Shown here piece after piece: positions 24,539 to 34,021 of a DNA stretch of 64,000 bases. The notes beneath the pieces are model-generated. The model saw only the letters and a program-made list of their open reading frames with translations. It did not search any database and was not told the origin of the DNA. This DNA comes from CAYZWU01 sp964482235. Its GTDB lineage: Bacteria; Planctomycetota; B15-G4; CAYZWU01. Positions within the stretch are counted from its first letter, which is position 1; every line of letters starts with the position of its first letter. Location of the stretch: positions 1-64,000 of the forward strand of contig CAYZWU010000011.1 of assembly GCA_964482235.1 (NCBI GenBank), given 5' to 3'. The position numbers and the translations under genes are program-made.

Positions 24539-26086
24539 ATGTCCCTCATCTTGAACGGTAACGACCTCGCCATCGAGGATATGGTCCAGGTGGCTCGGAG
24601 CGGCAAGACCGTCGGCCTGGCCCCCGAGGCTCGGGAGCGCATAGACAAATGCCGCGCTCTTCTGGAAGAAAAATTGGAGAAGCAGGAGGTGATGTACGGC
24701 GTGACCACGGGGATCGGCGAATTCTCCGAGGTGGTCCTCACACCCGAGCAGACGCAAAACTACCAGAAGTTCCTGATCTACAGCCACGCGGCAGGATGCG
24801 GCGAGCCCGCTCCCGAGGAGGATGTCCGCGCGGCCATCCTCTCCCGGATCAACGTGCACTGCAACGGGCTCTCCGGCTGCCGGCTGGCCGTGACGGAGAC
24901 GCTGGTGGAGATGCTGAACAGGGGCGTCACACCGGTGATGTGCCGCCGCGGTTCGGTGGGCGCGTCGGGAGACCTCTCCCCCATGGCCCAGATGGCCCTG
25001 GTCCCCATGGGCGAGGGTGAAGCCTTCTTCGAGGGCGAGAGGCTGCCCGGTGCCGAGGCGATGAAGCGGGCCGGTATCCCCATCATCGTCTACGAGGCAC
25101 GCGACGGCCTGGCCACGATCAACGGCTCGAACGTGATCACCGGCATGGGATCGATCCAGGTCCACGACGCGGCGATCTTCTACAAGACCGCCCAGATCGC
25201 AGCAGCCATGAGCATGGAAGCACTCAATACCAACACGCTCTGCCTCGACGAGCGGCTCCACAAATCCCGCGGTTATCCCGGCGCCGTGGCCTGCGCCGAA
25301 AACCTGCGGCGGCTCGTCGCCAATTCGGAGTTCCTGGGCCGCGACAGCAAGCGCGTGCAGGACGCCTATTCTCTCCGGAGCACGCCGCAGGTGATCGGAT
25401 CGGCACTCGATTCGTACAACTGGTCGAAGGAGATCTTTCTCATCGAGCTGAACGGCGTGGGCGACAATCCTCTCTTCTTCCCCGACAGCAGGGACTGCGT
25501 CACCGGCGCCAACTTCCAGGGTACGCCGATGGCCTTTGCCCTCGAGCATCTCTCCATGGCCGTAACCACGGTGAGCGTGCTCTCCGAGAGGCGTCTCAAC
25601 CGTCTGATGAATCCGGCCCTCAACGTGGGTCTGCCCGCCTTTCTCACCAAGGGCGCGGGCATGATGTCCGGCCTGATGCTCACGCAGTACACGGCCGGCG
25701 CCCTGATCTGCGAGAACAGGATCCTCTCCCAGCCCGCAGCCGTGGGATCGATCCCGGCAGCAGCCGACCAGGAGGACTTCGTCAGCATGGGGATGACAAC
25801 GGCCATCAAGGGGCGTCAGATCATCGACAACGCCTGGTCGGTCCTGGCGATCGAGCTCATGGCCGCGGCGCAGGCCTTCGACTTCCTCGCGCCGCTGAAG
25901 CCGGGGCCGGCCAGCAAGGCGGCCTTCGAGATCATCCGCGGGGACGTCGCCTATCTCGACGACGACAGGCCGCTTTTCGACGACATCAACAGGCTGACCG
26001 AAACGGTGCGGTCGGGCCGTATCGTCGAGGCGGTGGAAGAGATTGTCGGCCCTCTCCTTCTGAGCGACCTGACTGTTACCCGCTAG
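24539..26086 (+). CDS. MIO-dependent aromatic amino acid ammonia-lyase family protein (HAL/PAL type)
   Basis: A 515-residue member of the family that removes ammonia from histidine, phenylalanine or tyrosine using a self-formed methylidene-imidazolone. The Ala-Ser-Gly triad lies at 142-144 within RRGSVGASGDLSPMAQ, and Tyr53 lies in MYGVTTGIG, both at the same positions as in bacterial HutH. The NGSN segment differs from the usual HutH NGTQ, so the substrate need not be histidine. No hut genes are nearby. It starts 52 nt after acnB with GGAG 9 nt before the ATG at 24539, and is probably co-transcribed. A strong terminator follows. Confidence 0.9.
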   Translation: MSLILNGNDLAIEDMVQVARSGKTVGLAPEARERIDKCRALLEEKLEKQEVMYGVTTGIGEFSEVVLTPEQTQNYQKFLIYSHAAGCGEPAPEEDVRAAILSRINVHCNGLSGCRLAVTETLVEMLNRGVTPVMCRRGSVGASGDLSPMAQMALVPMGEGEAFFEGERLPGAEAMKRAGIPIIVYEARDGLATINGSNVITGMGSIQVHDAAIFYKTAQIAAAMSMEALNTNTLCLDERLHKSRGYPGAVACAENLRRLVANSEFLGRDSKRVQDAYSLRSTPQVIGSALDSYNWSKEIFLIELNGVGDNPLFFPDSRDCVTGANFQGTPMAFALEHLSMAVTTVSVLSERRLNRLMNPALNVGLPAFLTKGAGMMSGLMLTQYTAGALICENRILSQPAAVGSIPAAADQEDFVSMGMTTAIKGRQIIDNAWSVLAIELMAAAQAFDFLAPLKPGPASKAAFEIIRGDVAYLDDDRPLFDDINRLTETVRSGRIVEAVEEIVGPLLLSDLTVTR

Positions 26087-26111
26087 ACGAAGCCGCACAT
26101 CGTAATAAGAG

Positions 26112-26151
26112 AATCCCCTCCCGGTGAAAGAACACCGGGAGGGGATTTATT
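26112..26151 (+). terminator. Strong hairpin terminator after the ammonia-lyase gene
   Basis: A perfect 15-bp stem (26112-26126 with 26133-26147, AATCCCCTCCCGGTG and its complement), a 6-nt loop and a following T-rich tract on the plus strand. It sits between convergent genes. On the minus strand the stem is followed by a weaker T-containing tract, so it may act in both directions. Confidence 0.9.
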
Positions 26152-26202
26152 TTCGGAGATTCGATCACTCCGCCATGAGGCGGAAGATCAACTCGAGATC
26201 AC

Positions 26203-27930
26203 TTAGAAGCCACCACGGACGCACCAGTAGGAGCCGTACTCAGCCGGCGTGTACTGGTTGGCCATGATGTTGACCGGGTCGAAGCCGCCCGTCGTGTTGG
26301 TGCCGCAGAAGAACGCGTCGCCATAGACATAGAGAGTACTCATATCCATGGGGACAACGTACTGGCCGGGAACGTGGCTCAGAACGGCGCCGACGTAGAA
26401 CTCACCGCTGATGGCCACCGGGGTGGTGAGCGGATAGATGTTCATGATGTCGGTGTCGGTGTTCATGGTCACGACGTTCTCGGTGGTCAGCAGCACGATG
26501 TCGCTCGGGTCGCCGTCGTCAGTGGGATCTTCCCAGACGAAGAGCTGGGCAGCCGTTCCATCGGGAGGGTTGTAGCCCGTGTAGAGAGCCGAACCCCAGA
26601 TGGTCTGGACACTGGTGATCACGCTGCCGCCGGGGATCTCGTCGAAACGATGCATCCAGCACATGTCTCCTCCGGAGTACCAGCCGAGGAGGTTGTCGGT
26701 GGCGCCAGAGTCATACCTGTAGTCCGAAGGCGGAGCAATGACGTTCACATCGACAGGGTTCGACACGAAGTCGAAGGGGAAGGTCGTCATCCAGGCAAAG
26801 GAAAGAACCGATCCCGGAGGAACGGCGGACGGAACGAACGTGGTGCTGAGCGTCGCCGTGGCATTACCGCTCGCATCGAGGTTGCCCTGGAAGTTGGTGA
26901 AGAACGGATGGGTGGGGTTGCCCCACGTGAAGTTCGTCACCAAGTCGCGGTTCAGAGGCAGGACCAGGCCGCCGGGCAGAGTGGTGCCGGGGCTCGTGCC
27001 GGAGTTGCTGCCCAGGAGGGCAAAGGGCTTACCGGCATTAGCAGCGCCACCGGTAAGGGTGAAGTTGACCGTGCCGCCGCCAACACTGTAGATCTCGTCG
27101 TTGTCAGCAGTCAGGGGCAGATCGACGAGGGTATAGCCACCCACTCCGTCAGGAGCGCCCTGGTGCATGCCGAGCAGCATCCAGCCATGGGTCGCATCTT
27201 CGAACACGTCGCAGCCACCGGCTATGCCGTTGGCACCGTTGCCGTCCCAGCTGTTGCCGGTGAAGGTACCGGTCAGCGGATCGAACTCGCTGGCCAGAGT
27301 GCCGTTGCCGTCCTGAGACCAGATCCAGAGAATGGGAGCGGCGGGATCGCTATCATCCCAGCCCATGCCGTACACGCCGGTCAGGATGTTGCCGTGGCTG
27401 ACATAGGTACCGGTGCGATCGATATTGTAGATGTCGCTGCTCCAGGAGGCAGTCCAGAACGTGTCGGTGACCGGGTCGTACGCCTGGGCGCGAGCCGGGG
27501 AGATGGGCGAAGGAATGGTGGTACCCGTGCCCATACCGGTGGTCCTGTCGATCTGATCGATCACATAGGAGTCACTGGCATAGAGATAGGCGCCATCGAA
27601 GGAGAGGTCGCGCCAAGCCCAGGATGTGTGGCCCGTGGTGAACGTGGTGATCAGATTCCAGTTGGCATCGAACTGGTGGAGGTACGCCGTGATCATGTCG
27701 TTGGCGCCAGTGGCCCAGTAATTCGTGCCATCCCAGCCGATACCAAGAAGTCTGATGTCACCTGTGGGGCCCTCGAGATCGACGAAGAACAGTTCCTCTC
27801 CGACACGGTTCTTGGCGACCGTCTGAGTCTGCAGGTTGCTTGTCGGGCCGAGCTCATTGATCTGAGCCTGTCCAACAGTGGCAAACAAGCACAAACCGAC
27901 CACAAGTGCGAGCAAAGAAGTAATTCTCAT
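26203..27930 (-). CDS. Exported protein of unknown function, propeller-like repeats
   Basis: A 575-residue protein with a clear signal peptide (MRITSLLALVVGLCLFATVG, cleavage after AQA). Residues about 55-260 carry repeated Trp/Asp/Gly-rich segments such as GIGWDGTNYWATG, LSFDGAYLYASDS and YDPVTDTFWTASW, spaced roughly 40-45 residues apart. This is the look of a beta-propeller. A less regular region of about 300 residues follows, with an ALLGSNSG-type strand and a final domain rich in Tyr, Trp and Thr. It has no recognisable catalytic motif and no C-terminal sorting signal I can name. AGGAGG lies 7 nt before the start. It is probably periplasmic or secreted. Confidence 0.75.
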   Translation of the reverse strand: MRITSLLALVVGLCLFATVGQAQINELGPTSNLQTQTVAKNRVGEELFFVDLEGPTGDIRLLGIGWDGTNYWATGANDMITAYLHQFDANWNLITTFTTGHTSWAWRDLSFDGAYLYASDSYVIDQIDRTTGMGTGTTIPSPISPARAQAYDPVTDTFWTASWSSDIYNIDRTGTYVSHGNILTGVYGMGWDDSDPAAPILWIWSQDGNGTLASEFDPLTGTFTGNSWDGNGANGIAGGCDVFEDATHGWMLLGMHQGAPDGVGGYTLVDLPLTADNDEIYSVGGGTVNFTLTGGAANAGKPFALLGSNSGTSPGTTLPGGLVLPLNRDLVTNFTWGNPTHPFFTNFQGNLDASGNATATLSTTFVPSAVPPGSVLSFAWMTTFPFDFVSNPVDVNVIAPPSDYRYDSGATDNLLGWYSGGDMCWMHRFDEIPGGSVITSVQTIWGSALYTGYNPPDGTAAQLFVWEDPTDDGDPSDIVLLTTENVVTMNTDTDIMNIYPLTTPVAISGEFYVGAVLSHVPGQYVVPMDMSTLYVYGDAFFCGTNTTGGFDPVNIMANQYTPAEYGSYWCVRGGF

Positions 27931-28692
27931 AATGCGTCCTCCTAAACAGGAACAGGAAAACAGAAAGAGACACTAATCCTTCCTCCGCCTACCAAGAGCA
28001 GAGAAAGAACTACACAACAAAGTGTTATCAGGCCAATCTAAGGACAGACCACTAGCCTGATGGAATGGGTGCTTCCTTTTGATTAGGCTCTACTCAGAAC
28101 GACAGCATCCGCACTCTTGCATGCGGACGATGTCTTTTATCTTATTGATCCCGTAATCTTCCTTCCCGGTGCTTTTCTGCAATTCAAGACGCTTTTGAGT
28201 CTCGCGCAATACAACCGTTTCCTTGAATCCAAATAAGCTCTCAGGGTGTTTCCGAAGATCCTAGTTTATACTAGAAACAGGACATTGAGTAAAGCAATAT
28301 TGTTTTTATTTTTCTTCATCTCTCCTGCACGAATTACGCATTGATCTAAGGCTCGCCTCGATATCTTGTTGAACGGCTCACCACGGAGGGACCAGGCCCG
28401 GACCGCGACACCCCGGCACGGCGAATCAGATTTGGTGACAGAGGCGCCGTTCCGAATGGCCCGCTTGTATTACGAAGTAGCACGAAGAACGTCGCGGTTT
28501 GGACCCAGAATAACCGATCAACGAGAACTAAATTTTACGTCACCCATAACAAGCAAAGCAACAACAGGTTATGATGGCGTTGCTACAACAGGTAGTATTT
28601 TGAACTATACTGGGATATAATGAACTGAGCCTTCTCTGTCAGCACATATCGCCTAGCAGTTGAACCGCCCGTCTCGAGAGGAGCAATAACTG
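27931..28692. other. Long divergent non-coding region
   Basis: About 760 bases between two exported-protein genes, markedly more AT-rich than the genes, with no supported coding region. It contains a hairpin (28027-28061, ATCAGGC/GCCTGAT, 21-nt loop) in the leader of the minus-strand gene, a palindrome CTAGTTTATACTAG at 28261-28274, and a TATAAT at 28616-28621 on the plus strand, about 70 nt before the beta-helix gene. A small open frame at 28366-28620 has no ribosome site or family features. Confidence 0.5.
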
Positions 28693-30090
28693 ATGAAACG
28701 TTCTGGAACCATCTCACTGGCATGGATTCTCCCTGCCCTTCTCCTTCTTTCCGGCACACTGGGAGGAGCGGACCTCCTGGTTCCCAGCCAGTACCCCACG
28801 ATCCAGGATGCTGTCGACGCCGCTTCCAACGGCGATACGGTCCTCGTGGCGCCCGGCACCTACACGGGTCCCGGAAACAGGGACATCGACTACCTGGGCA
28901 AGAACATCACCGTCAAATCGGAGAAGGGACCCGAGGCAACGATCATCGACTGCCAGGGCAGTGAGGCGGATCCGCACCGCGGCTTTATCATCCGCAACGG
29001 TGAGGACGACGATGCCGTGGTGGATGGATTCACCATCACCAACGGCTACGCCTACGCCCTCGATCTCGAGTACAGCGGCGGCGCCATCATGACGGACAAG
29101 GCTTCTGACCCGACCATCAAGAACAACATCCTCATCGGCAATACCGCCCACATCGGAGGGGGCGCCATCTATCTCAAATACAAGAGCAATTCGGACATCG
29201 TCAACAACATCATCATAGGGAACAGGGCGGGACAGTTCGGCGGCGGCCTCCAGATCTCCAGCTCCGACGCGATCGTCATGAACAACATCATCGCCTACAA
29301 CGACGGCGGTGAAAAAGGCGGCGGCATCTGGATCTCGAAGACGGACAGCACGATGCCGGACATCTCCAACAACACGATCTACGGGAACACGGCTCTCCGC
29401 GGCGGAGGAATCTTCACCCAATTCAAGGGCAACGCCAAGGTCTACAACACGATCCTGTGGGGCAACGTGGCCCCTGACGGGCCCCAGATCTACCTCAGTG
29501 CCGAATCCGATGTCTCGTCCCTCACCATCAGCTCGTCCACCTGCGAAGGCGGGGAAGCGGCTGTCTTTGTGGAATCGGGCTGCACGTTCACCTGGAGCTT
29601 CGGGATGAAGGAGAGCGACCCGCTGATGAACAACCCTGCGGCACTCGATTTCCACCTGACGCTCCAGTCTCCCTGCCGGGACGGCGGCCAGACGCCCTTC
29701 GTAGTCTACGACGAGGATTTCGAGGGCGATCCGCGCAAGGCCAACAACATTGCGGATATCGGCGCCGATGAGTTCTATCCCCACCTCTATCACGTGGGCA
29801 CAGCGGAGCCGGGTACGTGGCTCGGCGTGGGTGTCGTCGGGGTGCCTGGCACCACCCCGGTGAAGATCTGCCTCGGATCGGGGATCCAGGATCCTCCCCA
29901 GAGCACGAGCTACGGGCTTCTCTACCTCGCCTGGCCGATCTCGCAGTACGACGTGGGCTCCTTGCCGGCTTCGGGCGTTCTCTTCCTCAGTGTCACCGTG
30001 CCGACCACCTGGGCGGCGGGAGAGGAGCGGCCCCTCCAGGCGCTGATCGGAACAAGCCTGTCCAACCTGGACGTTCTCTACGTGCAGTAA
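28693..30090 (+). CDS. Exported right-handed parallel beta-helix protein
   Basis: A 465-residue protein with a signal peptide (residues 1-25) and the PSQYPTIQDAVDAASNGDTVLVAPGTY opening strand, the usual start of bacterial parallel beta-helix proteins. Residues about 95-290 contain repeated coils of the type NNIIIGNRAGQFGGG and NNTIYGNTALRGGG, about 22-25 residues each. The helix ends at a DIGADEF motif (about 350), which often caps these proteins. A 110-residue C-terminal domain follows. Such proteins commonly bind or cleave polysaccharide, but no catalytic residues stand out. RBS GAGGAG lies 9 nt upstream of the ATG. Confidence 0.85.
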   Translation: MKRSGTISLAWILPALLLLSGTLGGADLLVPSQYPTIQDAVDAASNGDTVLVAPGTYTGPGNRDIDYLGKNITVKSEKGPEATIIDCQGSEADPHRGFIIRNGEDDDAVVDGFTITNGYAYALDLEYSGGAIMTDKASDPTIKNNILIGNTAHIGGGAIYLKYKSNSDIVNNIIIGNRAGQFGGGLQISSSDAIVMNNIIAYNDGGEKGGGIWISKTDSTMPDISNNTIYGNTALRGGGIFTQFKGNAKVYNTILWGNVAPDGPQIYLSAESDVSSLTISSSTCEGGEAAVFVESGCTFTWSFGMKESDPLMNNPAALDFHLTLQSPCRDGGQTPFVVYDEDFEGDPRKANNIADIGADEFYPHLYHVGTAEPGTWLGVGVVGVPGTTPVKICLGSGIQDPPQSTSYGLLYLAWPISQYDVGSLPASGVLFLSVTVPTTWAAGEERPLQALIGTSLSNLDVLYVQ

Positions 30091-30112
30091 GAGCATCATC
30101 GAAAAACAAAGC

Positions 30113-30154
30113 GTCGGCGCAGATCGCATCACGCGCGTCTGCGCCGACTTTTTT
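30113..30154 (+). terminator. Bidirectional hairpin terminator
   Basis: An 11-bp perfect stem (30113-30123 and 30138-30148, GTCGGCGCAGA and its complement) is followed by six T on the plus strand. On the minus strand the same stem is followed by a T-rich tract. It separates the convergent beta-helix and HEAT-repeat genes. Confidence 0.9.
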
Positions 30155-30179
30155 CATCAGGCAGCTGGAAACGGCCCGA

Positions 30180-33100
30180 TCACTTCTTCGCGTTGATCGC
30201 CTCCACGGCAGCCCTGGCCGCCTCCCTTTCATCGGGATCCCCCTCGGTCATGATCTTCAGGAGAACGGGAAGAGCGGACGACTCGCCGAGCGTGCCGAGC
30301 GACTTGATCGTCAGGAGGCGAACCTCGGCGTCGTCCGTGTCGAGCATCGCCACCAGGGCGGCTGTGGGAGAGCCGGCTGCGCCTTCCTCCTCGCCCTCGA
30401 GGAATGCCTGCCAGACCTTCTTCTGCTCCTCGTACCAGTGGATCCTGGTGAGGCAGGCCTGGGCGTCCGCGCTGACCTTCTCCCAGGGATCCTTGAGGCA
30501 CTCCATCAGGAATGGGACGGCGTCGCGGTTCATGAACACGCCGAGGCAGGCGACAGCCTCGCGGCGTATTCTGTCGTCTGCGTGGTGAACGGCGACCTGC
30601 CCGACGAGCGGCAGCAGGTTTTCCAGCCGATTCTGCGCGGCGATCTCGATAGCCTCGGATTCGCATTCGCCGACAATATATTCGTCCTCGCCGCCGCCGA
30701 GTGCGAGGGCCAGGAGATGTTTCGCCTTCTCGTGATTCTCTTCACCCGGCTTGGAGTTGCTCAGCATGAAATTGACGGTGTTCTCGAAGAGGTTGTCGCG
30801 GGACTGCGGATCGATCGGCGTCCGCAGCGCATAGAGTGCCGCGGTCAGATCAGGCCCGGTCCTCACCCAGAGCAGACGGGCCGCCTGACTCCTGAGGCGC
30901 GGGTGCTCCCTCGGCATGGTGAGGATGCCGAGACAGAGGCGCTGACGCTGCGGTGCATTGAAGCTGTAGAAACCGCTATTCAAGTCCGTTTTGAAAATCA
31001 CCTTGTAGAGAGCATCCATCCTCTCGGCGACCACGCCGGGGATATCGCCTTCCGACACAATCGGGCCGTCGCCCTCTCCCGGACCGATCTCCTGGAGATA
31101 GGCGAGTACTGCGTCCACGGACTCGTCCACTCCATGGCTGAGACATCCCGCGGCAGCCAGGTGCCGGAGCGCCCGATCCGTTTTCTTGTCCTCGAGCACG
31201 GAAACGAGAAAGGACGGACAGGCGTCGACGATCCGCCGCTGATTCAGGACAGAGGCAAGCAGCCAGGCCGCTGTTTTCCTACCCAGCTTTTCCCATACAG
31301 CCTTGAGAGCCGCATCGAGGTTGATTTCCTTCAACCGATACGTATTGAGGAAATCACGATCATGGAAAGCATTGATCACCGCCATCTTGAACGATTCGGG
31401 ATGTTCCTCATTGAGCCATTCCAGAGTGCGCTTTAGCGTCTCCGCGTTGCTCAGCATGATATCCGCGAGAACGAGCTTGGCACCGACTTTCTCCGTATCG
31501 ATCGTCTCGTGGAACTGCGGGATGATTTCCAGGAGTGTTCGGGATCGGGGTGCCACTGACCTGAACATCCTGGACAGGTACCAGACAGTGTTTTTTCTGT
31601 GGACATGCGGTGCGTCAAGGACTGCCGCTGCCAGTTCCTTCACAAGATCTTCCAGTGCCGGATCGCTCAGGTCGAACAACAGCTTGGAAAGATGTTCCGA
31701 GTTTGCCTCATCCCACTCCGGGCTGAACTCGAGCTCCTTCAGCAGGGGCACAATCCAGACCGGTTTCGAGGTATCGAAGGTCGATCTGAATATCTGGCAA
31801 AACCGACTGAACAGGAGCTCCTTGCCGCGAGCGCTGAGATAGGGCCACATCCTTCCCACGAACCGTGGATCGGTGCGCAGGATTTCGTCGAGGGGAAAGC
31901 CCCTCCGGTGAAGCGCCACGACGGTATCGTGCCAGCCGGGAATCTTCTGATCCAGGACCCACTCGCCCAGAGCGGCCAGATCATGGTCCAGGATTCTCCT
32001 GCCGACGAACAGCAGATCGACAGCCACGCTGTCGGGCGTTACGATCACCCCCCTCTTGTCCATTGCATATGTGATGGGCCCCTCGATCGTGGCGAGGTGC
32101 CGGTCGATCACACCCAAGGCTCCGCTGGACCCGGCATCCATCTTTCCGAGCTCGACCATCTGTCGGACCAGGCCAAGCGCTGCGTCTCTCGTCATATCAT
32201 CGTCATGGCATGCCCAGAGAGAGATGGCCTCGTAGCAGGCCGGATTCCGTGGATCGGGGCAACTCCCCAGGCTTGCCAGACTATTTACCCTCATTTCGTA
32301 ATCTTCGTTCTCCAGGACGCTCCGGACGAAGGCACCCCACACGGCGGGACGCCACTTCGCGTTCGATCCGAGGATGGCTTGCTCCCTGCCCCCTGGAGAG
32401 TAGCCGATCGGTTTCTTGCTCCGGCCCCAGGCATCCATGAAACGGCAGCGGCTCTCCTCGGACAGCTTGGCAAATGAGTTGAAGGGACAGCAGTATCCAA
32501 ACCGGTTGATCACGAAGGAGTCCCCGCTGTCGAGTATCCCCTTCACGAGGAGCTCCATCGACGGAGCGTCGAGGAGAGACGTGGCATCGCAGACGCTGCC
32601 ATCAACTTGGTCTTGACTTTCCGGTTTCGTGAGATCTCGCTCAGGCCAGAACCGCACTACGCGGTTCAGCAGGTCCTGCCGGTCGAAGAGCTTGCCGAGT
32701 TCCATGGCCATCCAGAGAGCTATTTTCAGGTCTTTCATCTCATTGTAGCTAAGATCGCGGAGAGGCCAGAACGAATCGAGCCTGCGTGATGCAATGGCAG
32801 AGAGCTTTGAGACAGCCTTTTCTCCCGTGGGATTTCTGCATTCCTGATTCACTATTCGCGAAGCCGCCCAGTAGGCATGTTCCTTAACATCCTCGTCGCC
32901 GCTTGCGTGGAGTTCCAGGATAATGTGGATATATGGAGCAAGCCCGCCGCCCTCGAGATTGTCACAAAAATTGCGGAGCATAAAACCGTCGAAGCACTTG
33001 AGCGCCGCGATCTGGAGTGTCTTCTCCTTGTCCCTGAAGTAATGAAGCAGCAGGCCGAAGGCTCCGCCGGAAGGTCGAAGGGAGCCTTCCAGACCATCGA

Positions 33101-33818
33101 GGCAACGCTTGCGCAACGCCGGATCGGAGCTGACGGCGCAGGTCTCGAGAAAGGAGACCACCTCGGCTTCATCGATCCTAACCAGGATCTTGAAAGCAGC
33201 CACTGATCGGTAGTAATCCCTGTCCAGGGTCGCTTCCTTCAGTACGGGGAAGGCAAGCGTTCCCATCCCCTCGATCTCTTTCACCGCACTCGAGGCCCGG
33301 TCCTTGTTCTCGCCGGCCGCCGCCTCGAGGAGCTGCCAAACCAGATTGTCAACTGACGACGCCGACTCGGCCCGATCCTCGCGTCCGAGCCGCTGCGTGG
33401 TGGCCAGCAGATCGAGGACAGCCTGCCGGACCGGATCGGAGAGCTCGCGCTTCTGCATGGAAAGAAGAAGAGCCGAGGCATCGGCATAGCTGCCGAGCTT
33501 GACAAGGCACCGGGCCTGCCCCAGCTCGGCCTGATCGATCACCGCCTCATCGGCCGACCGTCCGGCAAGGGCGGCGTAGATCCCGAGGGCTCGGTCATAG
33601 TCGCGCATTGTCGTTTCGATCACCCGTGCCCGGGCGAGCTCCGACGCTTCGTCAACCTGCACCGCGGTACCCTCGTCCTCGTTTTCGATCACAAGGGCGA
33701 TCGAATCGTCCGGGGCGATCGGCGCGCATTCGGCCGGTTCGATGCCGGCAACCGCCGTTGACGCGGAAAAGAAAAGCACGAATTGGATCATCCCGATGTT
33801 CGCTCTTGTTTTCTTCAT
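30180..33818 (-). CDS. Very large exported HEAT-repeat protein
   Basis: A 1,212-residue protein with a signal peptide (about 1-24). Residues about 60-160 have a tetratricopeptide-like look (RALGIYAALAGR, AELGQARCLVKLGSYADA). The rest is mostly helical, with clear HEAT-type pairs near both ends, for example ALRKRCLDGLEGS at about 230 and RIRREAVACLGVFMNRDAVPFL and EVRLLTIKSLGTLGE in the last 150 residues. No enzyme motif is visible. It is probably a periplasmic scaffold. AGGAGG precedes the ATG by 8 nt. Four phased TGTCAA half-sites lie about 150 nt upstream, suggesting control by the two-component system encoded next door. Confidence 0.8.
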   Translation of the reverse strand: MKKTRANIGMIQFVLFFSASTAVAGIEPAECAPIAPDDSIALVIENEDEGTAVQVDEASELARARVIETTMRDYDRALGIYAALAGRSADEAVIDQAELGQARCLVKLGSYADASALLLSMQKRELSDPVRQAVLDLLATTQRLGREDRAESASSVDNLVWQLLEAAAGENKDRASSAVKEIEGMGTLAFPVLKEATLDRDYYRSVAAFKILVRIDEAEVVSFLETCAVSSDPALRKRCLDGLEGSLRPSGGAFGLLLHYFRDKEKTLQIAALKCFDGFMLRNFCDNLEGGGLAPYIHIILELHASGDEDVKEHAYWAASRIVNQECRNPTGEKAVSKLSAIASRRLDSFWPLRDLSYNEMKDLKIALWMAMELGKLFDRQDLLNRVVRFWPERDLTKPESQDQVDGSVCDATSLLDAPSMELLVKGILDSGDSFVINRFGYCCPFNSFAKLSEESRCRFMDAWGRSKKPIGYSPGGREQAILGSNAKWRPAVWGAFVRSVLENEDYEMRVNSLASLGSCPDPRNPACYEAISLWACHDDDMTRDAALGLVRQMVELGKMDAGSSGALGVIDRHLATIEGPITYAMDKRGVIVTPDSVAVDLLFVGRRILDHDLAALGEWVLDQKIPGWHDTVVALHRRGFPLDEILRTDPRFVGRMWPYLSARGKELLFSRFCQIFRSTFDTSKPVWIVPLLKELEFSPEWDEANSEHLSKLLFDLSDPALEDLVKELAAAVLDAPHVHRKNTVWYLSRMFRSVAPRSRTLLEIIPQFHETIDTEKVGAKLVLADIMLSNAETLKRTLEWLNEEHPESFKMAVINAFHDRDFLNTYRLKEINLDAALKAVWEKLGRKTAAWLLASVLNQRRIVDACPSFLVSVLEDKKTDRALRHLAAAGCLSHGVDESVDAVLAYLQEIGPGEGDGPIVSEGDIPGVVAERMDALYKVIFKTDLNSGFYSFNAPQRQRLCLGILTMPREHPRLRSQAARLLWVRTGPDLTAALYALRTPIDPQSRDNLFENTVNFMLSNSKPGEENHEKAKHLLALALGGGEDEYIVGECESEAIEIAAQNRLENLLPLVGQVAVHHADDRIRREAVACLGVFMNRDAVPFLMECLKDPWEKVSADAQACLTRIHWYEEQKKVWQAFLEGEEEGAAGSPTAALVAMLDTDDAEVRLLTIKSLGTLGESSALPVLLKIMTEGDPDEREAARAAVEAINAKK

Positions 33819-33968
33819 GGCTCGACCCTCCTGTCAATTCGCTTCGCTAGAATCCCGGAGGCTGCCTGCGGCGCCTGTCGCGCTGCCTCTCAGCCAGGAG
33901 CCGGATCCGCCCGGCTTCCGGAATAGCCCTTGAGACGGATGCATGATCGACAACATTGCGCCCCATGT

Positions 33969-34007
33969 TGTCAAAGAGCTGTCAACTCGATGTCAAAAAG
34001 ATGTAAA
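33969..34007 (-). promoter_or_regulatory. Four 11-bp-phased TGTCAA half-sites (response-regulator box)
   Basis: TGTCAA begins at 33969, 33980 and 33991, and TGTAAA at 34002, exactly 11 bp apart. Read on the minus strand they are TTGACAnnnnn repeats. Direct repeats of TGTCA at 11-bp phase are the hallmark of PhoB-type boxes bound by OmpR-family regulators. An 8-bp inverted repeat (GACAACAT/ATGTTGTC, 33949-33956 and 33965-33972) overlaps one end. The array lies between an OmpR-type regulator gene and the HEAT-repeat gene it probably controls. Confidence 0.65.
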
Positions 34008-34021
34008 CCCCATAATCCCTG

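Noticed and set aside
28366..28620. 84-residue open frame on the plus strand
   Set aside because: No ribosome binding site, no family features, and its composition is unlike the neighbouring genes.
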